From: Microbacterium sp. zg-Y1090
Lineage (GTDB): Bacteria > Actinomycetota > Actinomycetes > Actinomycetales > Microbacteriaceae
Direction of reading: 5' to 3'
Assembly (NCBI RefSeq): GCF_030246945.1
Contig: NZ_CP126742.1
Coordinates: 62,001 to 126,000 of the forward strand
Length of the DNA stretch: 64,000 bases
Shown here: positions 44,028-51,422 of the stretch, in pieces
How the letters are laid out: the number at the start of each line of letters is the position of its first letter
How positions within the stretch are numbered: the stretch's first letter is position 1
The notes under the pieces: generated by a model
The model's input: the letters and a program-made list of their open reading frames with translations, nothing else
What the model was told of the DNA's origin: nothing
Databases searched by the model: none
Program-made: the position numbers and the translations under genes

Positions 44028-44297
44028 ATGCCCCAGGGAAGAGGCTCGAACAGCCTGAAGGATCCCGACCTGTACGAGGAGCTGCGCAAGGACGGCGCGT
44101 CGAAGGAGAAGGCCGCCCGCGTGTCCAACGCAGCGGCGCGGGACGGCCGCGGCGCGGTGGGCCGTCGCGGCGGGAAGTCGGGCGACTACGAGGACTGGAC
44201 GGTCGCACAGCTGCGCGTTCGCGCCAAAGAACTCGGCCTCGCCGGATACTCCGGAAAGCGCAAGGCGGAGCTGATCACCATGCTCCGCGACCACTGA
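44028..44297 (+). CDS. small protein with a Rho N-terminal-like (SAP-type) domain
   Basis: An 89-residue basic protein. The first half (PQGRGSNSLKDPDLYEELRK, GASKEKAARVSNAAAR) is typical of short actinobacterial DUF7218-like proteins. The end (DWTVAQLRVRAKELGLAGYS, GKRKAELITML) is a helix-extended-loop-helix as in the Rho N-terminal domain, which binds nucleic acid. ATG 44028 follows GAGGAGG. Topoisomerase IB starts 2 bp after its stop, so both act on or near DNA in one operon (inference). Confidence 0.85.
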   Translation: MPQGRGSNSLKDPDLYEELRKDGASKEKAARVSNAAARDGRGAVGRRGGKSGDYEDWTVAQLRVRAKELGLAGYSGKRKAELITMLRDH

Positions 44298-44299
44298 CC

Positions 44300-45271
44300 G
44301 TGCCGCGTCTGCGACGCGTGCGTCCCGGGGTGGACCCCGGCTTCCGGCGCGTGCGCGCCGGCTCCGGCCATCGCTATCTCGACACCGCCGGTCGCGCGTG
44401 CGGCGATGCCCACCGTGAGCGCATCCAGGCGCTGGTGATCCCGCCGGCATGGCGGGACGTGTGGATCAGTGCCGCGCCCAATGGGCATATCCAGGCCGTC
44501 GGGGTCGACGACGCCGGACGCACCCAGTACATCTACCACGCGGACTGGGCGCCCAAGCGGGACAAGAACAAGTACGCCCGCGCGCTGCTGCTGGCCGAGG
44601 CGCTCCCACGGGCACGTGGGCGGGTGACGGCGTCGCTGCGCCAGGACGGCCTCGACCGCGATCGCGTGCTGGCGGCCGCCTTCCGCCTTCTCGATCAGGC
44701 CGCGGTGCGCATCGGCTCGGAGCGGCATCTCGCCCGCACCGGCAACCGAGGGCTCACGACGCTGCAGCGCCGGCACGCGCGAGTGGACGCGCCGGTGATC
44801 ACGCTCGACTTCCCCGGCAAGAGCGGAAAGCGGCAGGTCATCGAGCTGGAGGACCCGGATCTGGCCGACGTCATCGCGCTCCTGACGGCGGGGCGGCCGA
44901 CGGCGGCGCTGCTGGCCTGGTCCCGCGGCCGGCGCCGTGTCGCGCTGACTCCCAAAGAGGTGAACGACTACGTGCGATCGCTCACCGGCGGCGACTTCAC
45001 CGCGAAGGACTTCCGCACCCTGCGGGGCACGATCATCGCCGCCGACACCCTCGCACGCGTGGGGACGGTCGACACCAAGCGCGACCGCAAGCGCGCGGAG
45101 GTGCTCGCCGTCCAGCGCGCCGCGAAGGCGCTGGGGAACACGCCGTCGGTCGCGCGAGGGTCGTACATCGACCCGCGCGTGTTCTCGCGGTATCGGTCGG
45201 GGCACCTGCTGGACGCGTCGGTCTCGTCGGAGACGGCGATCCGTACGCTGATCCTGCAGACCGTTCCCTAG
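44300..45271 (+). CDS. DNA topoisomerase IB
   Basis: A 323-residue bacterial type IB topoisomerase, which relaxes supercoils through a 3-prime phosphotyrosine. The catalytic Tyr289 is in ARGSYIDPRVF. Arginines in the active site are likely Arg137 (AAVRIGSERH) and those of KDFRTLRGT (239-242); LGNTPSVAR before the tyrosine is the usual bacterial variant. GTG 44300 starts 2 bp after the upstream stop and has no clear ribosome site, so it is probably translated by coupling. Its TAG stop forms the first half of the -10 hexamer of the next gene. Confidence 0.93.
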   Translation: MPRLRRVRPGVDPGFRRVRAGSGHRYLDTAGRACGDAHRERIQALVIPPAWRDVWISAAPNGHIQAVGVDDAGRTQYIYHADWAPKRDKNKYARALLLAEALPRARGRVTASLRQDGLDRDRVLAAAFRLLDQAAVRIGSERHLARTGNRGLTTLQRRHARVDAPVITLDFPGKSGKRQVIELEDPDLADVIALLTAGRPTAALLAWSRGRRRVALTPKEVNDYVRSLTGGDFTAKDFRTLRGTIIAADTLARVGTVDTKRDRKRAEVLAVQRAAKALGNTPSVARGSYIDPRVFSRYRSGHLLDASVSSETAIRTLILQTVP

Positions 45272-45280
45272 CCTGAGCCC

Positions 45281-45691
45281 GTGGCGCGGTTCTCCTGGCT
45301 GACCCTGGTCTTCGTGGTGCTCGGCGGCGCCATCGGGGTCGCCGCGCGCGCCGCTCTCGTGCTGCCGTGGGGACCGGCAGCGCACCCCCTCGCCCTTCCC
45401 CTGGTGACGGCGGCGATCAACGTCACGGGCTCCTTCGCCCTGGGGTTCGTCGTCGGCCGGCTCGGGCAGAGCCGACCGCGGCTGCGCGCGTTCCTGGGCA
45501 CCGGGGTGCTCGGAGGATTCACGACCTACAGTGCGTTCGCCGTGCAGACGGTGCAGCTGTTCGGTGCGGCACCGGTGACCGGCATGCTCCTGGCCGCGGT
45601 GAGCGTGGCCTGCGGGGTGGCCGCCGCCGCGTGGGGCGTGGTCATCGGCCGGCGTCAGGCCGCGGCGCGCATCATGGAGGTGCCGGCATGA
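45281..45691 (+). CDS. crcB1: fluoride channel CrcB/Fluc, subunit 1
   Basis: A 136-residue four-helix membrane protein that exports fluoride. Family features are GGAIGVAARAAL in helix 1, NVTGSFALGFV in helix 2 and GTGVLGGFTTYSAFAVQ in helix 3. Two CrcB genes overlap, as in heterodimeric actinobacterial Fluc channels. GTG 45281 is 6 nt after TAGCCT (45269-45274), implying its own leaderless promoter inside the end of the topoisomerase gene. No fluoride riboswitch is visible. Confidence 0.93.
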   Translation: MARFSWLTLVFVVLGGAIGVAARAALVLPWGPAAHPLALPLVTAAINVTGSFALGFVVGRLGQSRPRLRAFLGTGVLGGFTTYSAFAVQTVQLFGAAPVTGMLLAAVSVACGVAAAAWGVVIGRRQAAARIMEVPA

Positions 45692-46065
45692 ACCTCGCAG
45701 AGCTGGGCGTCCTCGCAGCGGCCGGCGGGCTGGGTGCCGGTGTGCGCTACCTGGTGGATGCCGCCGTCATGCGCGGGCGCAGCGACGCCTTCCCCCTCGG
45801 CATCTTGCTGGTCAACGTCATCGGGTCCCTTGTTCTGGGCGTGATCGTCGGGGCGGGGGCATCGTTCGCGCCCGTATGGGGCATGGTCGTGGGGGTCGGC
45901 CTGCTGGGCGGGTTCACCACCTTCAGCACCGTGAGCGTGGACTCCGCACTGATGGCGCAGCGCGGCCGCCGCGACTGGGCCGTGGTCAACCTGATCGCGA
46001 CGCTGGGCACCGCCGTGGTCGCCGCGGCGATCGGCATGGTGATCGGTGGCCTGCTGCCACGGTGA
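45688..46065 (+). CDS. crcB2: fluoride channel CrcB/Fluc, subunit 2
   Basis: A 125-residue CrcB protein and partner of the preceding gene, overlapping it by ATGA. It shows GGLGAGVRYLVD, NVIGSLVLGVIVG and GVGLLGGFTTFSTVSVDS, the pore helix with the paired phenylalanines' region. The topology of the two is expected to be opposite in the membrane. Confidence 0.93.
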   Translation: MNLAELGVLAAAGGLGAGVRYLVDAAVMRGRSDAFPLGILLVNVIGSLVLGVIVGAGASFAPVWGMVVGVGLLGGFTTFSTVSVDSALMAQRGRRDWAVVNLIATLGTAVVAAAIGMVIGGLLPR

Positions 46066-46176
46066 GCGGCGCGCCGCGCAGTATGCCGCATGGGATACTG
46101 AACCCGATACATCCGCGTATCGGCCGCGCTCGTGGCGACCCGTCCCCCCGCATCGACATCTCGCAAAAGGCAGCCC

Positions 46177-49100
46177 GTGTCTCACCTCGCCGTCCTGAGC
46201 CTGAAGAACCGCGCGCTCATCGCCCTCGTGACGATCGTCGCCGCCGTGTTCGGCGGGCTGGCATTGACCAACCTCAAGCAGGAGCTCATCCCGTCGATCG
46301 AGTTCCCGGCGCTGACGGTCGTGGCGACCTACCCGGGCGCCTCGCCCGAGGTGGTGTCCAACGATGTGTCGCTCCCCATCGAGACGGCCATCCAGGGTGT
46401 GCCCGGGCTCGAATCGACCACCGCGACGAGCACGACCAACGCCTCGATCATCCAGGCGGCCTTCACCTACGGCACGGATCTGGCCACCGCTGAGCAGAAG
46501 ATCACGCAGGCGATCAACCGCATCAAGGGTCAGCTGCCCGAATCCGTCGATCCGCAGGTCTTCAGCCTGTCGATCGATGATCTCCCCGTCGTCCAGCTCG
46601 CCGTCACCGGGTACGACGACGAGACGTCGATCCAGCAGCTCCTGGAGTCCACGGTCATCCCCGACCTCGAGGACGTCCCCGGGGTCAACTCCGCCGAGGT
46701 GGTCGGCGGCGCCGGCCAGCGCATCACCATCACGCCCGACCAGGCGGCGCTCGCCGCAGCGGGATTCAGCCAGCAGGCGATCAGCGACGCCCTCGACCAG
46801 AACGGCGTCCTCTTCCCCGGCGGCGGCATCACGGAGGACGACCGCACCCTGACGGTGCAGACCGGCGCGAAGATCACCTCGGTCGAGGACATCGGGGCGC
46901 TTCCGCTGGTTCCGACCGACCCTGCCCAGTTCGGCGCCGGCGTCGTCACCATCTCGGATGTCGCCACCGTCGAGGCCGACCAGGACCCGCAGACCTCGAT
47001 CTCGCGCGTCGACGGCGAGCCGGCGCTCACGATCGCCGTGACGAAGCTGCCTGCCGCCAACACCGTGGACGTCTCGAAGGGCGTGCTCGCCGCGCTGCCG
47101 GACCTCGAGCAGGCACTCGACGGCGCCGCCGAGTTCACCGTGGTGTTCGACCAGGCGCCCTTCATCCAGGAATCCATCGCGGCGCTCGCCGAGGAAGGGC
47201 TCCTCGGGCTGGCGTTCGCGGTGCTCGTGATCCTGCTGTTCCTGCTCTCGGTGCGCTCGACACTGGTCACGGCGATCTCGATCCCCACCAGCGTGCTCAT
47301 CACGTTCATCGGCATCCAGGCGTTCGGGTACTCGCTGAACATCCTGACCCTGGGCGCCTTGACGATCGCGATCGGTCGCGTCGTCGACGACTCCATCGTC
47401 GTGATCGAGAACATCAAGCGCCACTATGTCGGGTCCGCCGACAAGCTGCGGTCCATCCTGCTGGCCGTGCGCGAGGTGGCTGCCGCCATCACGGCATCCA
47501 CCATCACCACCGTCGCGGTGTTCCTGCCCATCGCCTTCGTCGGCGATGTGACCGGTGAGCTGTTCCGGCCGTTCGCGCTGACGGTCACGATCGCGATGAC
47601 GGCGTCGCTGTTCGTGTCGCTGACGATCGTTCCCGTGCTGGCCTACTGGTTCCTGCGCCCCGGCAAGGCGCTCATCGGGCCCGATGGTGAGCCCATCGAC
47701 CCCGAAGACCCCTCTGCGCCGCCGTCGCGGCTGCAGAAGGCGTACCTGCCGGTGCTGCGGTGGACGCTGCGCCACTCGGCGGTGACCCTGCTGCTGGCCC
47801 TGCTGGTGCTCGCGGGCACGGTCGCGGCGGCGCCGTTCATGAAGACGAACTTCCTCGGCGACACCGGGCAGAACACCTTCACGGTGACGCAGGATCTCGG
47901 TCCCGCCGCCTCGCTCGACGCAAAGGACGCCGCAGCCGCCGTCGTCGAAGAGGCGCTGCTGGGCGTCGACGGCATCGAGACCGTGCAGGTGTCGATCGGC
48001 TCGAGCGGATCGGCTCTCGTCGACGCGTTCTCGGGCGGGTCGAGCGGGGCGACCTTCTCGGTCACCACCGACCCCGAGGCCGACCAGCTCACCGTGCGTG
48101 AAGACGTGCTCGACACCGTCGACGGGCTGTCCGACGTCGGCACCGTCGCACTGTCCGCACAGGGCGGATTCGGGTCGAGCGACATCGAGATCGACGTCAC
48201 CGCACCCGACCAGACGACACTGCAGGAGGCGACGGATGCCGTCGTCGCCTCGGTCGAAGGACGCGACGGGGTCGAGCAGGTCACCACCAACCTCGCCGCT
48301 TCGCTGCCGTACATCGCCGTCGTGGTCGACCGCGACGCCGCCGCTCAGCGCGGGCTGTCCGAAGTCGCCGTCGGCGCGCTCGTGTCGGGGACGATGCAGC
48401 CGCAGCAGATCGGGTCGGTCGAGATCGACGACACGACGCTCACGGTGTACCTGGCCGCCTCGCAGGTGCCGGCGACGCTGGAGGACCTGAAGAGTCTGCA
48501 GGTGCCGACCGCCACGGGTCCGGTGGCGCTGTCGGAGGTCGCGACGGTCGAGGAGAGCGAGGGCCCGACCTCGATCACCGCCGAGCGCGGCCAGCGCACC
48601 GCCACCGTGGTCGTCACCCCCTCGGGAGACGACCTCACCGCCGCGTCGGCCGTCGTCACCGAGGCGCTCGCCGACGCAGACCTGCCCGCTTCGGCCGACG
48701 CGAGCGTGGGCGGCGTGCTGTCTCAGCAGCAGGATGCCTTCTACCAGCTGGGCCTGGCCCTGCTGGCGGCGATCCTGATCGTCTACATCGTGATGGTGGC
48801 GACGTTCAAGTCGCTGCGCCAGCCGCTGCTGCTGCTGGTGTCCGTGCCCTTCGCGGCGACGGGCGCGATTCTGCTGCAGATCGCCACCGGGGTGCCGCTG
48901 GGCGTCGCATCGCTCATCGGCGTGCTCATGCTCATCGGCATCGTGGTGACCAACGCCATCGTGCTGGTCGACCTCGTCAACCAGTACCGCGTGAAGGGGC
49001 TTTCCGCTCACGACGCCACCATCGCCGGTGGCGCGCGACGTCTGCGGCCCATCCTCATGACCGCGCTGGCGACGATCTTCGCGCTGACCCCGATGGCGCT

Positions 49101-50259
49101 GGGCATCACCGGCAGCGGCGGGTTCATCTCCCAGCCGCTCGCCATCGTCGTGATCGGCGGGCTGATCTCGTCCACCGTGCTGACGCTGCTCGTGCTGCCG
49201 ACGCTCTACAACCTCGTCGAAGGCGCGCGCGAGCGTCGTGAGGCCAAGCGCGCCGCGGTGCCGACCGAGGCGCCCGCGCCCGCGGTCGCCGTGGCGGTGG
49301 CCGGCGCGGCGACTGGTGGTCCGACGACGGCTGTGCCGACGACGGGTGTGCCGCTCACGCGGCGCGAGTTGCGGGCACTCGGGTCGACGAACCCGATCGC
49401 GGTCGCCGGCGCGGCCACCGGCGGTGCGGCGACCGACCTCGACGCGCCGGCGACGCAGGACCCGGATGCCGCTGAGCGGCCTGTCGGGGCCGTCGAGTCC
49501 GACGGGGCCGCCGAGCGCGACGCAGCCGCCGAGCCCGACGCAGCCGACGGGACCGACGCGTCCGGCAGCGAGGCGGCTTCTGCGGAGTCGAACTGGTTCG
49601 ATGAGGCTGCCGAATCTGCTGTCTCGCCCGCCGAGAGCGCTGCGTCCGATGCGAGTGCCGACGCTGGCGTGAGCGCTGAATCCGGCGAGCCGGAGGTCGA
49701 GGGCGCGGAGCCCGGCGCGGAGGCTGCCGAGCTGCCCGTCGCGGAGTCCGCTGAGCTCGACGCGGCGGAGTCAGGCGAGCAGGACGCGGCGGAGCCGAGC
49801 GAGCAGGACGCGGCGGAGTCGAGCGAGCAGGACGCGGCGGAGCCGAGCGAGCAGGACGTGGCGGAGCCCGGGGAGGGCGCCGAGGTCGAGTCCGCCCATG
49901 GTCACGAGGCGCAGCCCGCCGAGGGTGAAGAGGGGCGGCCGTCCGAGTTCGACGAGGCTCAGCCCGCGGAGGGTGACGAGTGGCGACCCGCCGAGTCCGA
50001 CGAGGCGCAGCCCACTGAGTCCGACGCGGAGGAGCCCTTCGCGCTCAGTGAGGCGCAGCCCGCCGAGTTCGACGAGGCTCAGCCCGCGGAGGGTGACGAG
50101 TGGCGACCCGCCGAGTCCGATGAGGCGCAACCGTCCGACATCGACGAGGCTCAGTCCGACGAGACCGATGTTGCGTCCGGTGCGGCCGAGGCCGGCGACT
50201 CCGACGCGGCGTCCGACTCATCCGAGACCCACGACGGCGGATCCGACACCCAGCGCTGA
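46177..50259 (+). CDS. RND-family exporter (SwrC/HAE1-like) with a long acidic C-terminal tail
   Basis: A 1360-residue protein. Residues 1-1015 are a complete AcrB-type RND pump with 12 helices: helix 1 from residue 9 (NRALIALVTIVAAVFGGLAL), two large extracellular loops and helix 4 with the proton-relay aspartates (AIGRVVDDSIVVIENIKRH). No membrane-fusion protein or outer channel is adjacent, as expected in a Gram-positive; the closest named relative type is SwrC/YerP. After residue 1015 comes a 345-residue Ala/Pro-rich, then very acidic tail with repeats (EQDAAEPS x4; FDEAQPAEGDEWRPAESDEA x2). GTG 46177 has an AAAAGG site. The tail is cytoplasmic by topology; its role is unknown. Confidence 0.92.
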   Translation: MSHLAVLSLKNRALIALVTIVAAVFGGLALTNLKQELIPSIEFPALTVVATYPGASPEVVSNDVSLPIETAIQGVPGLESTTATSTTNASIIQAAFTYGTDLATAEQKITQAINRIKGQLPESVDPQVFSLSIDDLPVVQLAVTGYDDETSIQQLLESTVIPDLEDVPGVNSAEVVGGAGQRITITPDQAALAAAGFSQQAISDALDQNGVLFPGGGITEDDRTLTVQTGAKITSVEDIGALPLVPTDPAQFGAGVVTISDVATVEADQDPQTSISRVDGEPALTIAVTKLPAANTVDVSKGVLAALPDLEQALDGAAEFTVVFDQAPFIQESIAALAEEGLLGLAFAVLVILLFLLSVRSTLVTAISIPTSVLITFIGIQAFGYSLNILTLGALTIAIGRVVDDSIVVIENIKRHYVGSADKLRSILLAVREVAAAITASTITTVAVFLPIAFVGDVTGELFRPFALTVTIAMTASLFVSLTIVPVLAYWFLRPGKALIGPDGEPIDPEDPSAPPSRLQKAYLPVLRWTLRHSAVTLLLALLVLAGTVAAAPFMKTNFLGDTGQNTFTVTQDLGPAASLDAKDAAAAVVEEALLGVDGIETVQVSIGSSGSALVDAFSGGSSGATFSVTTDPEADQLTVREDVLDTVDGLSDVGTVALSAQGGFGSSDIEIDVTAPDQTTLQEATDAVVASVEGRDGVEQVTTNLAASLPYIAVVVDRDAAAQRGLSEVAVGALVSGTMQPQQIGSVEIDDTTLTVYLAASQVPATLEDLKSLQVPTATGPVALSEVATVEESEGPTSITAERGQRTATVVVTPSGDDLTAASAVVTEALADADLPASADASVGGVLSQQQDAFYQLGLALLAAILIVYIVMVATFKSLRQPLLLLVSVPFAATGAILLQIATGVPLGVASLIGVLMLIGIVVTNAIVLVDLVNQYRVKGLSAHDATIAGGARRLRPILMTALATIFALTPMALGITGSGGFISQPLAIVVIGGLISSTVLTLLVLPTLYNLVEGARERREAKRAAVPTEAPAPAVAVAVAGAATGGPTTAVPTTGVPLTRRELRALGSTNPIAVAGAATGGAATDLDAPATQDPDAAERPVGAVESDGAAERDAAAEPDAADGTDASGSEAASAESNWFDEAAESAVSPAESAASDASADAGVSAESGEPEVEGAEPGAEAAELPVAESAELDAAESGEQDAAEPSEQDAAESSEQDAAEPSEQDVAEPGEGAEVESAHGHEAQPAEGEEGRPSEFDEAQPAEGDEWRPAESDEAQPTESDAEEPFALSEAQPAEFDEAQPAEGDEWRPAESDEAQPSDIDEAQSDETDVASGAAEAGDSDAASDSSETHDGGSDTQR
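49777..49872. repeat. 24-bp tandem repeat, four copies, within the RND gene
   Basis: Units at 49777, 49801, 49825 and 49849, each starting GAGCAGGACG and encoding E-Q-D-A/V-A-E-P/S-S/G. Units differ by one to a few bases. The 24-bp length keeps the reading frame. Confidence 0.9.
49943..50120. repeat. 58-bp exact direct repeat within the RND gene
   Basis: Positions 49943-50000 and 50063-50120 are identical. The distance is 120 bp, exactly 40 codons, so loss or gain of one copy would keep the frame. The copies encode the E-F-D-E-A-Q-P-A-E-G-D-E-W-R-P-A-E-S block. Confidence 0.92.
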
Positions 50260-50260
50260 C

Positions 50261-51181
50261 TTATGGGGTGCGGGCGGCCGTACCCCAGGACAGCTGCCAC
50301 TCCTCGCCGGGGGCGAGCCGGCGCAGCCCTCTGCCCGAGTTGAAGGCGTCGGCCGGCGCCGTCATCGGCTCGATCGCCACGGCGAGCCGCTCGCCGGGGA
50401 ACCGGTCGGTCGTGAACACCTGCACGTAGTCGAAGCCCGGACCGGCCCAGACCGCGAGTGAGCGGCCATCCGGTGCGGTGAGGGTCGCGCGGACGAGGTC
50501 GTCATCGTCGCGGCTGATCGTGCCGTACGCGGTGTCGAGGTCGAGGTCGCCGAGTCGGCGCGGGGTGCGCAGGTCGGTCGCCTCGTCGACGGGCTCTTCC
50601 GCAACCGGCAGCAGCCGCTCGTCGACGGTGAAGCGCGTCGCGGCATCCAGGTGCAGCGTCAGCCCGGCCGTGTCGGCGCCGCCGATGCAGAAGTAGGGAT
50701 GGGCGCCGATGGCGACGGGTGCGTGTTCGGCCCCCAGGTTGATCACCCGGTGGGCCACCGTGAGGGAGCCTTCCGCCACGGTGTAGGTGACCTCCGTGGC
50801 GAGATGGAACGGATAGCCGGTCTGCGGGTAGACGTCGGCACCGAGGGTGACGGAGTCCTTCGCATAGGCGACGGGCTGGTAGCCGGTGAAGCGCAGCAGC
50901 CCATGCGAGGCGTTGCCGGTCTTCGGTTCGCTGATCGCCAGCCGTTGCGTCGTCCCCTCGTGCACCCAGACGCCGTCGCGCACGCGATTGGTCCAGGGGG
51001 CCATGACGATGCCGGCGCCGGCGGGCGTCGGGAGGTGATCGCGGTAGCGGGGGACGAAGTCGACCCCATCGACCGAGAATGCGCGCAGCGCACCGCCCAC
51101 CTGATTCACCTCGACGGTGGTGTCGCCCGCCTCCACGGTGAAGCGGCGGCCGGTCGGGTCGTAGGGAATGTGGGTGGTCAT
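50261..51181 (-). CDS. aldose 1-epimerase family protein
   Basis: A 306-residue galactose-mutarotase-like protein. The catalytic histidines are visible in NASHGLLRFTG (near residue 93) and in AIGAHPYFCIGG (near 160), and the conserved late segment reads WAGPGFDYVQVFTTDRFPG. It interconverts sugar anomers; the exact sugar is unknown. ATG 51181 is 6 nt after TACCAT (complement of 51188-51193), implying a leaderless mRNA. Its stop lies 1 bp after that of the convergent RND gene, with no terminator between. Confidence 0.92.
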   Translation of the reverse strand: MTTHIPYDPTGRRFTVEAGDTTVEVNQVGGALRAFSVDGVDFVPRYRDHLPTPAGAGIVMAPWTNRVRDGVWVHEGTTQRLAISEPKTGNASHGLLRFTGYQPVAYAKDSVTLGADVYPQTGYPFHLATEVTYTVAEGSLTVAHRVINLGAEHAPVAIGAHPYFCIGGADTAGLTLHLDAATRFTVDERLLPVAEEPVDEATDLRTPRRLGDLDLDTAYGTISRDDDDLVRATLTAPDGRSLAVWAGPGFDYVQVFTTDRFPGERLAVAIEPMTAPADAFNSGRGLRRLAPGEEWQLSWGTAARTP

Positions 51182-51225
51182 GCCGTCATGGTAGGCCGAT
51201 GGGCGGTTTCCCAGCGTCGCACCCG

Positions 51226-51422
51226 TATACTCGTCTGGTCGGCTTCGGACACTGCGCGTGGTGCGCGTGGATGGGTTTGTGAGTCCAAGGGGCCGATGGT
51301 GGGCGTCGATCGACGTGCATGACCACTATCGATAATGGCCCCGGCCGACGGATGTCCGGGTTATACCTGCGTGCCAGCGGGTGCTGTTCTCGTGTGAAAG
51401 AGAACCCAGAAGGACATTTCCC
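51226..51422 (+). promoter_or_regulatory. -10 element and long 5' leader of the DEAD-box helicase gene
   Basis: TATACT (51226-51231) is a strong -10; no clear -35 is seen. The predicted start near 51238 gives a leader of about 185 nt, far longer than for most genes in this window. It is GC-mixed with several short potential stems and ends with AGAAGGACATTTCCC before the ATG. Long leaders of cold-shock DEAD-box helicase genes are often regulatory in other bacteria. Confidence 0.6.

Noticed and set aside
45200..45281. Fluoride riboswitch before the crcB pair
   Set aside because: The upstream DNA is the coding end of the topoisomerase gene, and crcB1 appears to be transcribed leaderless, leaving no room for an aptamer.
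45655..49011. Very long minus-strand open frame (over 1100 codons) opposite the RND gene
   Set aside because: It is Asp/Arg/Gly/His-rich and low-complexity, the typical antisense shadow of a GC-rich gene. It has no recognisable motifs, and the plus strand encodes a complete RND pump.
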